Shown in pieces: positions 1 through 10,642 of a DNA stretch of 64,000 nt. A program made the translations under genes and the position numbers. The number at the start of each line of letters is the position of its first letter. Position 1 is the first letter of the stretch. The stretch spans positions 3,578,017 through 3,642,016 of the forward strand of contig CP154955.1 in assembly GCA_039621445.1 (NCBI GenBank). Direction: 5' to 3'. The notes under the pieces were generated by a model. The model saw nothing but the letters and a program-made list of their open reading frames with translations. It was not told where the DNA came from and searched no databases. Source of the DNA: Euglena gracilis. Its lineage: Eukaryota; Euglenida; Euglenophyceae; Euglenales.

Positions 1-379
1 ATTCCCCCCCCCCTGCAAAACCCATGGATTTCAGTCAAAAGAGCTCCATGGAGTGGGCCGGTATGTATGCAGGGGTTACTGAAGGGGTGGGTGAGCGCTT
101 ATTAAGAGCTCAGCGCTATTCAAAACCTGGTCAAATAAGGGCGTCAAAAATTCCTTTGAAAAATGTGCAAAAAAATTTCCGGCGCCTTCGGCGCATGAAA
201 AAAATTTTCCCCGGACCCAAATGCTCAATTTCAGGGGGGGGGGTCAAATAAAGGGGGGGTGCCCTTTTAGGGGGGTTTTAAAACAGCCAAAAAAACGTCA
301 AAAAACGCAAAAAATGGTTGGGCAATCAGCGCCAGCTAAGTCAGTGGTCCCTTTCATGTCTTGGTTAAGGGCTGGTGGT
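1..379. other. Upstream flank of mTERF copy 0; intron or element sequence
   Basis: This stretch has C/G homopolymers and a GGCGC-type hairpin near 180-200. At 111-139 it carries the motif TTAAGAGCTCAGCGCTATTC followed by an AAAACCTG end, which recurs near 44,280 and 47,725 and looks like the right end of a dispersed element. No convincing coding frame is visible. The last part, ending at the CTG at 372-374, is the 3-prime part of the intron before the mTERF exon that starts at 380. Confidence 0.5.
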
Positions 380-537
380 GACCACGCTTCTTTTATTTGA
401 AGTCGCTTGGAAAGGCAGATTGCAGCCTGAGTAAGATGCTCGTCTATGGGGACCAAAAGTTCGCAGAGTTGGTGGCCGGTCACAATATGGTGCATTTTCA
501 GACGTGGAAGGCTGAGCATTTCCCGCCAATTCTGTGA
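380..537 (+). CDS. mTERF-like protein, last exon (copy 0, partial)
   Basis: This is the C-terminal exon of a mitochondrial transcription termination factor (mTERF) family protein, a family of helical-repeat proteins that bind nucleic acid in organelles. The frame reads [11 protein letters not shown], then SLSKML and [10 protein letters not shown], and ends at a TGA at 535-537. It is the third copy of exons at 20,635-20,792 and 40,568-40,725, with mostly conservative changes. The exon start follows the nonconventional rule: CTG at 372-374 plus five bases, then the exon. The upstream exon found in the other copies is not recognisable here, so this copy may be truncated by rearrangement rather than by the window edge alone. 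Confidence 0.7.
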
Positions 538-599
538 CGTTGCAGATTGTGTTGATTCGTGTTCATAGATGAATTGCAACCGGCCTTGCCATGCTTGCT

Positions 600-1470
600 T
601 TGTCTTTTTTAATCTTCAGTTTGGCAGCTGAAAGTGCCGAAATTTGAGTTGATCTGGGTTCTCAACTGGGTCTTGTTATCATTTGGAATGAGGTTTTTGG
701 CTGTTTCTCACCATCTCTTTGTACCATCAAAGCCTTCCGGGGCCTTTTTTTCTGAACAAATTGGAGGCAAACACTTTCGTGGCAATGGCAATTTGGGTGT
801 TGCAATCCAATCCAAACCCAACGAAATGGGGTTGGGGGTCCCCTGGCCTGAACAGGAATTCTGGGACCTGATGGGCGTTGGGTGCTTGGGTGGGGTTCGA
901 GTCCTTCCCACCCACCACCCTCCCGTTTTTCCCGGGGTGCCTCATATTCAAGTCGAAGTATTCCTTTGGCCCCCCTGCCACTGAAGGAATTTTCCATTCC
1001 AAAGTGCTATGGTGGGCAGGGTGGATGCCCCCCCCCCCCCCCGGACCAAGCTTTCCTGTATAACTCTGTGGGTCCCCACCATTGCTTAAGGTGCCTGACC
1101 TCCCCCCCTCCGTGTCCCAGGGAGGACTGACTGGTTTTTTTCAAAGTGACTGACTGGTTTTTGGCTCCAGATCCCCCCTGGGGGGGGTGGGTCCCCCCCC
1201 CCCCCCGGTGGTGGGGTGACCATTTGTGGCAGGATTTGCCGAAAGTGGTCACCGGGCGCCGAAGACGCTGTGTTTTTGGCCAAAAGTGACCTCCCCCCGG
1301 GATTGAAAAGCAATGGTATGGTCCCCACCTGCATGGGTGTGTGGTCACCCCTTCCCAAGGACTTCCCTTGCAACAAAACCCTGCCCATCTTTTCCCCAAT
1401 GGGGTTTAATTTGAATCACCAAATGCCAACCCCCAGGACACCACTCTCCCAAGGTGTCGTTCCCTTCTCC
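600..1470. repeat. Post-mTERF duplicated flank plus poly-C/G element debris
   Basis: The sequence at 600-990 is paralogous to 20,820-21,260 and to 40,745-41,110 joined to 41,553-41,640. The third copy is interrupted by a clean element insertion. From about 1,020 the region is C/G homopolymers and fragments of the CAGG-type elements. Several overlapping open frames exist on both strands, but they are created by the homopolymers and are not conserved between copies. Confidence 0.6.
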
Positions 1471-1480
1471 TTTCCGTCAG

Positions 1481-1600
1481 GTTTGCACAATGAACGCTGC
1501 TCTTGTCGATGCTTTGGTAGCTTTCATGGAGTCCACCCGGGCCCCCGGCTGGGCTTCGAATGGAGAACATGCCGCCACAATCCAACTTTTTCTGAGCGAA
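1481..1600 (+). CDS. Trans-splice-type gene start, first exon (unknown protein, family 1)
   Basis: A pyrimidine-rich tract ending in CAG (1478-1480) is followed by GTTTGCACA and an ATG at 1490. The frame begins MNAALVDALVAFMEST. Five other copies of the acceptor-plus-start unit occur near 4,907 (minus strand), 8,178, 22,216, 29,112 and 44,909. The acceptor, the short leader and the first 15 or so residues are conserved in all of them, while later sequence diverges. This suggests a spliced-leader acceptor and a real start codon. The protein is not recognised, and the exon end is not fixed. Confidence 0.5.
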
Positions 1601-1694
1601 GTTTGAGGCTGGGATGGCCGATTTGTCATATGTCAGAATCCTCCCCAGCGCTTACCTCCCCTCTTGTCTAAGCCCCCCCCCCCCTGGTTCTTAC

Positions 1695-2000
1695 CAGGCT
1701 GTATTTTAGTCGGGTGCCGACCCCACCCGGGGGGGGGGTGCCTGCCTGGGCAGGCACCCCAAGGCACTCCAAATCCGACCCCCCGGGGGGGGGTAGGGCA
1801 CACGGCCAAAAGTGCCCTAGCACAACCCCGGCGCCGAAGGCGCCGGGGAGCCAAAAATGGCCTATTTTCAAAGGAATGTGCCCGGGCACAGGCCGAAAAT
1901 CCGACCCCCCCCGGGGGGGGGTAGTGCCTGCCTGGGCAGGTACTCACAGGCACTCCGGACCCCCCCTCCCCCCGCCCCCGGGGTTGGTAAAAACAGCCTG
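1695..2000. mobile_element. Non-autonomous CAGG element with perfect 8-bp TSD (F1)
   Basis: The termini are CAGGCTGTATTTTAG at the left and GGTAAAAACAGCCTG at the right, which are inverted repeats. The 8-bp target duplication GTTCTTAC is perfect (1687-1694 and 2001-2008). Inside are poly-C/poly-G tracts and a GGCGCC-GAA-GGCGCC hairpin near 1,828-1,846. It is inserted within another repeat whose uninterrupted form (CCTGGTTCTTACCCAT) occurs at 2,227. A close relative lies at 15,244-15,537. No protein is encoded. Confidence 0.85.
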
Positions 2001-2214
2001 GTTCTTACCCATCTTTTTAAATGTCATGTTTTCAAGGAGGTTCATTTTGTGTGTGTTTTTAAGACAAATTTCTCTGTGAATGCCTGTTTTGGTGAGATAT
2101 TGTTGATTTTTGCATCCAGTTGCCTGCAAGCGCAACAGTGGACAACTAAAATAAGTTACATTTTTTTTCCCTTTTCGGCGCAAAGCGCCGGTTTTTTTTT
2201 TCCGCAGTCAAAAT

Positions 2215-2350
2215 TTTCTCTCTTGTCTAAGCACGACCCCCCTGGTTCTTACCCATTTTTCTTAGGCAAACAAAGCCCCCTCCCCGGTTCCCATCTTTTC
2301 CGGTGCCTCCCAGCTTTTCTGGTGACAGGGGGGGGAGCTAAATGAACAAG
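2215..2350. repeat. Dispersed repeat with inverted partner at 45,490-45,625
   Basis: The block runs from CTTGTCTAAGC through CCTGGTTCTTACCCAT to the AAATGAACA segment. It is present in reverse orientation at 45,490-45,625, and shorter pieces occur at 22,380 and 47,950-47,990. It marks one end of an inversion between the duplicated units. Confidence 0.55.
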
Positions 2351-2571
2351 GAGCCAAATTTACCTGAAGGCAATGTTCTGAAGATCATGAAAATTACAAA
2401 AATCATGTTTTTGGGCCTTGTTGTTTCAAAGTGCGTGAACGACGGCTCAAAATACACACCAACGTTGCGAAACAGAGATAATTGTGAAATATTTCCCCTC
2501 CAATACGAAGTCCCCTCCAGCCGAATGTGTGCATTCCCGATATCAATTATTTGGGGGGTGTGCCACGCCAG

Positions 2572-2700
2572 GCTGTGATGGGCACCTCCGGACGACGCGC
2601 GGCGACGGGCAGAGAGGCAGAGATGCCACCGAGTGGCACTGCGCCAGCGGATCGGTGCTTGGCTTTGGCACACTTGCAGGTGCTGGTGGCCGGTCACCGC
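2572..2700 (+). CDS. Candidate gene start, first exon (unknown protein, family 2), diverged copy
   Basis: The ATG at 2578 follows CCACGCCAG-GCTGTG, an AG acceptor six bases upstream. The frame starts MGTSGRRAATGR. Related starts are at 10,649, 31,264 and 54,441 (MSTSGRR...). Differences between the copies are partly synonymous in this frame. This copy has the most changes and may be a relic. No domain is recognised. Confidence 0.35.
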
Positions 2701-3049
2701 CGGCTGGTCACCGCGTTGTCTAAGCCCTGGTTCGGCCTAAATGCAAACCCTGGTCCATGCCCATCGTTTGGCGCATTTCCGGGAAGGGGTTTTTCATCAT
2801 GTGTTTCAATGACATTTTTTTTCTCGAAGTATCTGCATCGGGATTTCTGTATTTGCCAAAATGCTTTGAAATTTGGTCAGTTGACCCCGCTCAGAAGTTT
2901 TTCTAACTCATCTTTTCAACTAATCCATTTTTGCACAATTTCTCAATCGAAGCGAATCCAGGTGCTTTTTTTTCTGCTCAGTTCAGTTGGATTGTCTCGG
3001 CATCATCGTCCTAGTTCATCCCATGTATTGTTCCGACCTACCCACCAAT

Positions 3050-3345
3050 GGGGGAGGATAGTTTTCTTAAGCCGGAGGGGACCCAACCCCTGTTGGAGGG
3101 GTCCAGCCAACCAGCGCCTTTTTTCAAGCCAACCACCTCCCCATCGCTGAAATAAAGTTGCCAGCCCGGCAAAGTCGGGCTTAACCGAAAAATTTTCCGG
3201 CGCGAAACGTCAAAAGTTGGATTTGGGCTTTTGGGGCATTTTTTTTTTCAATGCTCGCCGGGGCCAATCCCCCCAGGGGTCCACTTGTTTCTAGCTGGCA
3301 CGCGGACACCCATTGGGGGTCTTTAAGATAACCTCTGGATTGGAT
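3050..3345. mobile_element. Probable degenerate CAGG-family element
   Basis: The left end GGATAGTTTTCTTAAG and the right end CTTTAAGATAACCTCTGG are imperfect inverted repeats of the TTAAG-type terminus. A GCCCGGCAAAGTCGGGC hairpin and a GGCGCGAAACG motif lie between. No clear target duplication is visible. Confidence 0.45.
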
Positions 3346-4376
3346 GTGTTTAAAATTAGTTTGGACAACTTTGGGAGAGCAAAACGCTGCCAATATTGTC
3401 CGTTTTTTTTTGGCCCAGGCCTCAGAACTTCTCCATGTTTTCAAAGTTTTCCCCAATGACATTAACAAAATGGTGCCGATTTGATATGGTCCCTAATTTA
3501 AGGCCTGGAAATTTAAAAATCTGAATTTCCTTGCCTCTGTCCGTACTGGGTTCTCCTAATTTATAATTTTGTCCATTAAAATCGAGTATCAAGTGTTCCA
3601 GAACTACAAAGTGCTCTTTTTTTCCAGCTCCAATTTTCTACTGAGCCGCTTTTCAGATCTTTAGCCCCATATCCCCTCTAGGGGGAGCTTCTGGGGGAAG
3701 CTCCCCCAGAAGTTTTTTCGCCCCGTGAGGTCATCACCCGGAATATGAAAAAAAAGTCACCATTTACTCATGATGCTAACACTTAACGTTTAATTTTCTC
3801 CCCCTTTTGATGACTCCCAATTTGGTTCCAAAATCCTGGTTCCAAAATCCTGGTTTGGGAGGCATAATCCTTGATTTTGTCTCTTCGATTTTCCAGGAAA
3901 GACTCCTTTTTTGCCTTTTGCCTCTATATATATGTTACCATTTTGGACGTTTTGGACATTTTTGTACGATTTGATTGTTCATTGTTCATTGATTGGGATT
4001 GATTGCTTGGAAAAAACACCACCATTCTCCTGTCCCTTGTTGAAGCAGAAGGCTACCGAAATGTGTGATACGCCCTGAAATGGGTGAATAACGGCTTGAA
4101 ACAAATTGGTGGATGGCTTTAATGGCCTTAATCATTTTTTTTTTGACACAGATGATCTACCCATGCCACCTACCCAATGAGACACCACTGCCTGACATTT
4201 GAGTTTCTGATAATCAGTTCCAGGATGTGTCTCACATTGCCTTTTATGTAATTGAGGGTGTCTTTCAGCATGGTGTACTGAAAAAGGTTGGGGGTGCATC
4301 AGTTTGACTTGCAACGTGTTCAGTGAACGCAAATACAGGAAGCAAAAAATTTGGGAAAACATATCGAAAATTCTCA
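3346..4376. other. AT-rich stretch without recognisable gene
   Basis: Only short frames occur here and no conserved exon was matched to the other units. There is a short direct repeat (GGTTCCAAAATCCT, twice near 3,825-3,850) and an inverted repeat around 3,675-3,712 (GGGGGAGCTTCTGGGGGAAG). Confidence 0.5.
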
Positions 4377-4544
4377 AAGCCTTTTCAGGTGATTTTTTGC
4401 CTTTTTTCCCGGTTGAAGGTGGGTCCAGCCGCCACCCAGCAGCCCTGACCCCCCACCAGGGGGTGTCCTACCAGCACCTTTCTTTTAACCAGCACAATGT
4501 TTTCCAGGCCGGCTCCCCCGGGGGTCATTAAGAAAACCCCTGAG

Positions 4545-4650
4545 TAGGATGCTGTGTCAATCACGACCCCTGATTTGCCCTCCTGTGGCCTCAATATCCC
4601 CGATGTGGAGGAACATCTTATGAAAATTTTCTGAAGCGTGTTAACGTACA
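4545..4650 (+). pseudogene. Frameshifted relic of the exon seen at 13,506 and 35,178
   Basis: The DNA matches the exon encoding LCRSPSLI and HPDVVEHLEW in units I and II. Here a 3-base gap and a 1-base gap break the frame after SRPLICPPVA. It sits just after an element right end (CATTAAGAAAACCCCTG, ending 4544). The parent protein is unknown but lies directly 5-prime of the mTERF exons in the other copies. Confidence 0.4.
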
Positions 4651-4659
4651 CAAAATGAG

Positions 4660-4800
4660 TGTTTGCGGAGACACGAAATAGAAATAGCCCATTTCACTAA
4701 AAGCGGCCAGCCAGTTAATCTCCGGACCAGTGTCCACGGGCAAGGATTTGCTGGGGAAGAGTGTGGTATGGCAAATCGACTCCCAAGCCTCAAAATCACT
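4660..4800 (-). pseudogene. Decayed copy of minus-strand exon (unknown protein)
   Basis: On the minus strand the frame reads DTGPEINWLAAFSEMGYFY, then VSPQTLILCTLT. It matches the minus-strand exon at 26,740-26,880 and more distantly 45,400-45,497. Relative to the 26.8-kb copy it lacks about eight bases before this segment, so the upstream frame is broken. It lies downstream of the minus-strand start at 4,907, so both may be parts of one old inverted gene copy. Confidence 0.4.
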
Positions 4801-4829
4801 CAGTGAAAGTTGGATGGTGGCCGCATATT

Positions 4830-4916
4830 ATCCAGGTAAGGCCTGGCAGGGCGGGCCGGGGTGGACTCCATAAATGCTTCCAAGTCATCGATGCGAGCAG
4901 CGCTCATTGTGCGAAC
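4830..4916 (-). CDS. Inverted trans-splice-type gene start (family 1)
   Basis: Read on the minus strand, a pyrimidine tract ending in CCCGCAG is followed by GTTCGCACA and an ATG at 4907-4905. The frame is MSAARIDDLEAFMESTPA. The order acceptor, nine-base leader, start is the same as in the plus-strand copies at 1,490, 22,216 and 44,909. The orientation is opposite, so a local inversion has occurred. Confidence 0.45.
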
Positions 4917-5554
4917 CTGCGGGAAAGGGGAAGGGAACCACAGAGTGGAGGGTAGCATTTTGGGGGCATTTTGGGGGTGGGTTGACCACTCAAACTGAAA
5001 CCTCATTGCCGGTTAAGGGACGACCCCCAACCATGCACATGTGGTGTATCATGCCCCCCCAGCCAAACATCAACCCCTCATTACAGTGGTCTCTTGCAGT
5101 CAGGGAGGACACAGAACCCATCCCGCCTATATTCAAATGTGAATAGGCAAATGGGCACCTTCACAGAAATATTCAGTTCTTTTTTTTTTGTTAATTATGC
5201 AGTGTTCATCACGTCCTGCACCTAGGGCGTAGCTTAACAAAATTTGATCCCCTGGGGGGTCCAGCCACCACCAGCCCTTTTCCAGCCCCGGACCCCCCCC
5301 CCCCCGAACGAGATTTATTTCCAGCCGCCCAAAAGGCGGCTAAACGGTAACAGATTTTTCGTTTTTGGAGGTGCAAAAATTGGTTAAAGGTGGGCGAAAA
5401 TGGGTCGGATTTTTGAGCCGGCCAGGGCAAATTTGGGGTGAAAAAAAATCGTTTTTCATAATTAGCCTTCTTTGGACATTTTTGCATTTTCGATGTTTTG
5501 GCACCCGGTTTGACCCCCGGGTCCGGGCGTTGCTTTTTTGTGCTCTGTTCCTTT

Positions 5555-5742
5555 CGGAGTTGTTCCAACGCCTGCCTCTCGAAATATAGCGCAGCTGGGA
5601 GAGATTTACTCGGCGACGTTTTGAAGGCGGCTGGGTGCAAGTCGCTATTTGCTTCAGAGAGAGAAAAAAGGAATTTTTTTGGTTGGTTGCATGTACTCTG
5701 CTTCCCATCAAACTCCAAACCAATGCCAAAATGGATGTAGTG
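5555..5742 (+). CDS. Candidate exon conserved between units (unknown protein)
   Basis: The frame NACLSKYSAAGRDLLGDVLK, then KSLFASEREK and FFGWLHVLCFPS, ends at a TAG near 5,740. The paralogue at 27,115-27,300 differs by a mix of silent and replacement changes and keeps the frame open. A third, frameshifted relative is at 48,525-48,620. No known domain was recognised. The overlapping minus-strand frames are also open but gain more disruptive changes. Confidence 0.35.
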
Positions 5743-5917
5743 GAGCCTTTCTCAAGCACGTTAACCAAAAAAGCTGCATCTTGGCATTTCAGGTGGCTGG
5801 CAAAAATGTTTGCCCCAGCCTGTGACTTTTTTCCCAGTGCCAAAATGTCTCAAAAATTTTTGCATTGTGCCCAAAAATATTATTTGTATCTACCCCCCCC
5901 CCCCGGGAAACTGTCAT

Positions 5918-6032
5918 GCCCAAGAACCTGTCAGGGTCCCGCCCGGAAACTGTCAGGGTCCCCGATACCGGCTAACCTGTCAGCATAGGAAGTTGTCAGG
6001 GTCCCCGGCCGGCCAACCTGTCGGGTGACAAT
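5918..6032. repeat. CTGTC-spaced short tandem repeat
   Basis: Units of about 20 bases containing (A/C)CTGTCAGGGTCCC recur five to six times. The same array is at 27,478-27,605, and a diverged form flanks 18,150-18,510. It is followed by the duplicated block 6,035-6,290 (paralogue 27,610-27,890). Confidence 0.6.
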
Positions 6033-6299
6033 TCCCGGGGGGGGGGGAGGTACCCTCCCCCCTTGTCTTTGTCCGTGTCGGGGGGTATCTTTGGGCTGGG
6101 GGGAGGGGGTTGTGGGGGTCGACCATGGTCGGCCCATGGTCGCATTTGGTGGCCCTCGGTCGTGGGCCTGTGGTTATCAAAAAGCGTTTTACCCGGGCCA
6201 ATTGGCGCGACATACAAGCAAAAGGCGTTACACACTCAGGGGAGTTTGTTATTTTACAGCCACTGAACAACTCCCTCTGCTGTACAAGGCAATAAAGGC

Positions 6300-7510
6300 A
6301 AAAAAAACTCAGTAGGAATTACCCATAGAGACCGAGCGACCATGGTCGACCCCCACGACTCCCCCCAGGCCAGAACCAGTTGACCCCCGTGTCAACCGCA
6401 TTTCCCCCGTACTTTGGCGTGTCAAGGACAAGGGGGAGGGAAGGTACTTGTTCCAAATTTTTTTTGCCCTGTCATTACATTTTTTTTACACAATGAAAAA
6501 GCCCCACTGCACCAAGGAAGGGATCCACTGCGGTTGAGATTTCAAAGGGCAGCTGCACAAAACACCTGATCCAAGGGCAACAAGTTTCGGAACGGAGGTA
6601 ACTATTTAAGGTGCAAACATTTTTGAGATAAAGTGCAAGCAAATAATTGGCATGCGTAATCATTTTTTGAGAGAAAGTTTTTTTGAGAGAAAGTGCTACA
6701 AATGACCGGAAGTGCGCGGTCGTCAGGTGTAGTTCATGGCCCATGGGAACAGCAAGGGGAGGGAGCTTATTCCCATGGACCCTGAAGGGGGCCACAGGAC
6801 GAACACAAAGTGGGAGGGCATGATGGCGGGGGGTCACCTTCCCCCTTCGAAACAGGGGGTTTTGTGGGCATGCATCCACTGACCCACCCACCCTCCTCCT
6901 GCTCCTTCTGGGGCGGGGGATGGGCTAAGTCCCCACATGGTCCTCCGCCATTGTTTTCACGGAATGCAAGACTCGGAGGTTGGTTTTAAAAACAATTGGG
7001 ATCGCCACGGTTGCAGAGAAGGTGCACCCCTGTCAGCTGCTTCACAAACTGGTTTCAACAAGGGAAGAACACTTTTCATGCTGCGCACTCCTTCATCATT
7101 CAATTTATACGCAATTTGCGCGGGGTCCTTTCCCACGACCAAATTGATGACGCTGTTCAATTCCAAAACTCACCCCATCGCATCACTCTGTGTCGTATTT
7201 GTGCAAGTTGTGGTTTCAAGACCCCTCGAATTTTGTGGGTTTTGTGAGAACCCACACACAAAACTCGAGGGTATAATAACTTTTTTTGGCACATTTTATG
7301 AGCCTCCCGTGCGCTTCCCCCCTCCAAACATGGAACAGTTTGCCCCGCCCTTTCGATATGGTCTTGCCCCTGCTCCCATTTTTAGGTTCTTTGCCCATCA
7401 GAATTCATAACATGCAAACTAGGCCCCCTGGCCCTGCTTAAATTGCGGTTCAAAGTTCCATCTCAGCCAGATGAGGTTTTTGGCTTGGTTTGGGACCAGT
7501 TACCGTTTGT
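6300..7510. other. Unit-I DNA replaced in unit II by the foldback element
   Basis: The flanks of this interval match 27,890 and 28,640 in unit II, but the interior is missing there and the foldback at 27,920-28,631 occupies its place. One open frame (6,937-7,410, plus) has no recognisable domain and no second copy to test it. No feature is called inside. Confidence 0.45.
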
Positions 7511-7516
7511 TCGGAC

Positions 7517-7866
7517 CAGGCTATTGCTTAAGCACTGACCGACCCCCTGGGGGGGGGTGGGTGACTGGTTTTTCAGAGTGACTGACTGGGTTTTGGCCCG
7601 GACCCCCTCCCCCCCGGGCCGGGGGGGGGGTCGGCCAGGAGTGGGCAAAAAGTGGCTTGAGTGACCCCGGCGCCGAAGGCGCCGGAAAAATTTTTTGGCC
7701 TAAAATGGCCTGAAGTGACTGGAAAGTGGCCGTTTTTCTGAGTGGCCGACCCCCCCCCCCCCCCGGGGGGGGAGTGACTGGCTGGTTTTTTTTTGAAACT
7801 GAGTGACTGACTGGTTTTTAAAAAAGTGGAGTGACCCCCCCGGGTGGGTCGGTAAAAAATTGTATG
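7517..7866. mobile_element. CAGG-family element present in unit I, absent in unit II
   Basis: The left end is CAGGCTATTGCTTAAG, preceded by GTTCGGAC; the right flank is TTTCGGAC, a 7/8 match as a target duplication. The right terminus is decayed and lacks CCTG. The unit-II paralogue at 28,750-28,775 is an uninterrupted (empty) site. A strong GGCGCC-GAA-GGCGCC hairpin is at 7,668-7,686, with poly-C/poly-G tracts on both sides. Confidence 0.7.
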
Positions 7867-8149
7867 TTTCGGACCTTAACTGTTTCTGGACATGTTCATT
7901 TTTAAAAAAAAACATTATTATTTTATTTTTTGGAGTCTGTCATTTTGGTCCAGGGGATCCTACCCCCCATGACTTTAGAAATTTGCCTGGGGACCCTGAA
8001 TACACACTGAATTTGTGCAAAAACTTGTGCAATTTTGTCTGCAGTCTGCAATCTCCTGATGCGGGCAATACAATTTTGGTGCCACTCTGATGTTCCTTTT
8101 CCCTGTCCATCTCCCCCCTCGAGGGGTTTGGGCACCAAACGTCAGCCCC

Positions 8150-8250
8150 CCACGCCAGTTTCCCATAGGTCCGTGCAATGACCATTGTTGTCGATGACTT
8201 GAGAGTTTTCATGGAGTCCACCCCTCCTCTCAAGCCAGGCCTTGACAACA
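8150..8250 (+). CDS. Trans-splice-type gene start (family 1), unit I second copy
   Basis: The acceptor TTTCCCATAG is followed by GTCCGTGCA and an ATG at 8178. The frame reads [19 protein letters not shown]. The copy at 29,112 has the same start with [18 protein letters not shown] possible nonconventional donor (AAG-CAG type, AAGCCAGG) follows near 8,230, but the next exon was not identified. Confidence 0.5.
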
Positions 8251-8517
8251 CTTTCAAAATCCGAGCTGTGATTGAGTTTGTGGTTGGCATTTTCATAAAC
8301 TGGTTTTTTAGGTTGTTTATTGGATTTATTTTTTGGAGATATCCTTTTTCAAAATATACTAGTTTTTGTGTCAGTTTAAAGGTACGTTGAAGGATGTTTG
8401 GTGTGCCATATATTCACTGAAATTTTTGGGTCTTTGGAGAGGGTCTATTTATTTTCTTAAAAAACATTGTAACAAAACGCTGTTTTGTTCATTTTCCATT
8501 TTTTCCCACAGGAGAAT

Positions 8518-8826
8518 ATATACATATATATACATATATATACATATACATATATACATATATATGTATATATGCATATATATGTATGTGTATACATACA
8601 TACATACATACATACATACATACATACATACATACATACATACATACATACATACATACATACATACATACATACATACATACATACATACATACATACA
8701 TACATACATACATACATACATACATACATACAGACATACATACAGACATACATACACACACACACACACATACATACATACATACATACATACATACATA
8801 CATACATACATACATACATACATACA

Positions 8827-8909
<83 letters not shown>

Positions 8910-9048
8910 ATATATATATATATATCTATATATATATATCTATATATATATATATCATATATCTATATATATATCTATATATATATCTCTCTCTATATCT
9001 CTCTCTCTCTCTATCTATCTCTCTCTCTCTCTCTCTCTTATATATATA
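8518..9048. repeat. Compound microsatellite (TA, CATA, CA, TATC/CT)
   Basis: A TATATACA stretch passes into about 60 copies of the tetramer CATA (8,594-8,850, with a short CA run near 8,755-8,770), then TA dinucleotides, then CT-rich TATC/TCTC repeats. The paralogue in unit II (29,377-29,640) lacks the CATA expansion. All frames translated from it are low-complexity Tyr/Ile/Thr/His or Cys/Met/Val repeats and are not genes. Confidence 0.95.
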
Positions 9049-9135
9049 TGGCAGGTGGGAACGCCCCCGGGGGTGTTAAACTTCCCACCAGGTTGGGACT
9101 CCCATTATTGAAGGTATAGGGTTGGGTGCGCACAT

Positions 9136-9227
9136 GCTAATTTGCGCTAATTGGCTATGTTGCGCTAATTGGCTATGTTGCGCAACATAGCTAATTAGCG
9201 CAACATAGCCAATTAGCGCAAATTAGC
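9136..9227. repeat. Near-perfect 92-bp palindrome
   Basis: Two 46-base arms meet with no spacer at 9181/9182. Each arm contains the 18-base unit GCGCTAATTGGCTATGTT twice. I see one mismatch between the arms. The paralogous position in unit II lacks it, so it was inserted or lost after duplication. Confidence 0.9.
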
Positions 9228-9454
9228 TATACAAATTAGCAAATACTTATACCTGACCAGGCTTTTTCACGCCCGCCATCGGTGTCACCTCCCACCATAT
9301 GAAGATTCAGCTATAGGTTTAAGTGAGAGGTCTCGAGGGGGGGGGTGTCGGACCCCCCCTCCACGTTCATTTATACCCTGCCGCTCCCAGGGTTTCAAAA
9401 AGACGCCTGTGAAGAATGGGAGGGTATTGCTCAGGGTCAATTTTGGGGTCGTCC

Positions 9455-9570
9455 TCTTCAGGTTTTTCTCAAGATGTTGCTGCACACACAGCAATGACTG
9501 CGCGGTGCTTCGTTGGCAGCCTGTGGCCGTCGTGGTCTCTTCAGGCAGTTGCAATTATCCCAAAGTCTAA
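9455..9570 (+). CDS. Candidate duplicated exon (unknown protein)
   Basis: The frame DVAAHTAMTARCFVGSLWPS, then WSLQAVAIIP, is shared with 30,065-30,180. Of five differences in this stretch, three are silent and two change a residue, which favours coding. No domain is recognised. The donor and acceptor are not defined. Confidence 0.35.
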
Positions 9571-9699
9571 AGTGGATCAGTCCCACAAGACAGAGCAAAG
9601 TTTAACTCCGTAAAATCGGAGTGATCTTCGTTTGGACTCCTCCGGGCAAAGTCTCCTTTTTGCTCTTTGTGTTCATTTTTGCCTTTTCTTTCCTGAGTT

Positions 9700-9945
9700 G
9701 AATGAAACCTTTGTGCCTGCACAGGTGAAAATTAGTTTGTTGTTAATTGTTGGAGCCATAAGAATCTTTATTGCTGGACATCATTTTTTGTCATTTTATT
9801 TTGGAACAAAACCCTCTGAATGGCTCCAGTGTTCGAAACCCAAATGGTTCAAAACAACAACACCAATGCATTATGTGGTCCAGAAATACTCGGACCTGAA
9901 CCTCAAAATATGCCTAAAACTGAATGTGTGTGTCCTGTTTTTCTG
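9700..9945 (+). other. Conserved duplicated block, possibly coding
   Basis: An open frame with VGAIRIFIAGHHFLSFYFG and later KWFKTTTPMHY is matched at 30,340-30,550. Similarity is high but replacement and silent changes are balanced, so it could equally be untranslated sequence. Confidence 0.25.
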
Positions 9946-10199
9946 ATTTCTTTTCTTTCTTTCCCTCCCCATGTACTTTTGTGTTTAATTTGAGTTTTTT
10001 GAGGGGCATGTTTCTTTTCCCCTGTTAGAATCAGGTGAGACCTAGGAGGGGAGGAATTGTATTTGTGCTATGTCTCTGAAATTAGCTGTGTGGTAGCAGC
10101 CCCCATTCGGAAAGAAACTTTCAGTCTACTAAAGATAAGAAATCTGGTCTCAGAAGATTGGAAGTCCCAACCCTCCCCCAACCCTCCGCCTGCATTGCC

Positions 10200-10320
10200 T
10201 CCATTCGGGGGAGTCGCAGAGGCCTGCTCAGGTGGCGGACAAGGTGCGATGGACCGCATTCAGGTCGCTAATCCTGGCACATTTGCCCCGTGGGGGACAC
10301 TGTTGGTTTGAGCCCTGTCA
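10200..10320 (+). other. Conserved block with short open frame
   Basis: The frame GAMDRIQVANPGTFAPWGTL in unit I has the counterpart GAMGHIQVANPGT plus an in-frame insertion in unit II (30,830-30,930). It is possibly an exon. The minus-strand frames here are interrupted in unit I. Confidence 0.25.
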
Positions 10321-10642
10321 GGGGGCTGCCATGTGTGTTGGTTTTGAGACCTTTCTTGCCGGCAGTCCACTGCCAGTGATGGCCACTCAGCTGCCAGTTG
10401 CAAGTGGGCTCTGTTCTGGCTGGCTGGGGGCCAGAATGCTGTTCATTTGCATTTTTTGGGGGGACATGAAGTACCGGTTTTGATGCCACGGTCTGTGGGA
10501 AATTTCCTTCGAGGTGGTTTTTTCAGCCTCACGCGCCCATTTCCCGTCAACCTTGGGTGGGCAGGCAAACACCTACGCCTCTCCGTCCCCCTCTTTGAAC
10601 ATGACCAGTGCGATACTCGAGGCAGCCCATGCGCCACGCCAG

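Noticed and set aside
8366-9119. Long open frames on both strands (up to 237 codons)
   Set aside because: They are translations of CATA and TA microsatellites in all frames and have no non-repeat content.
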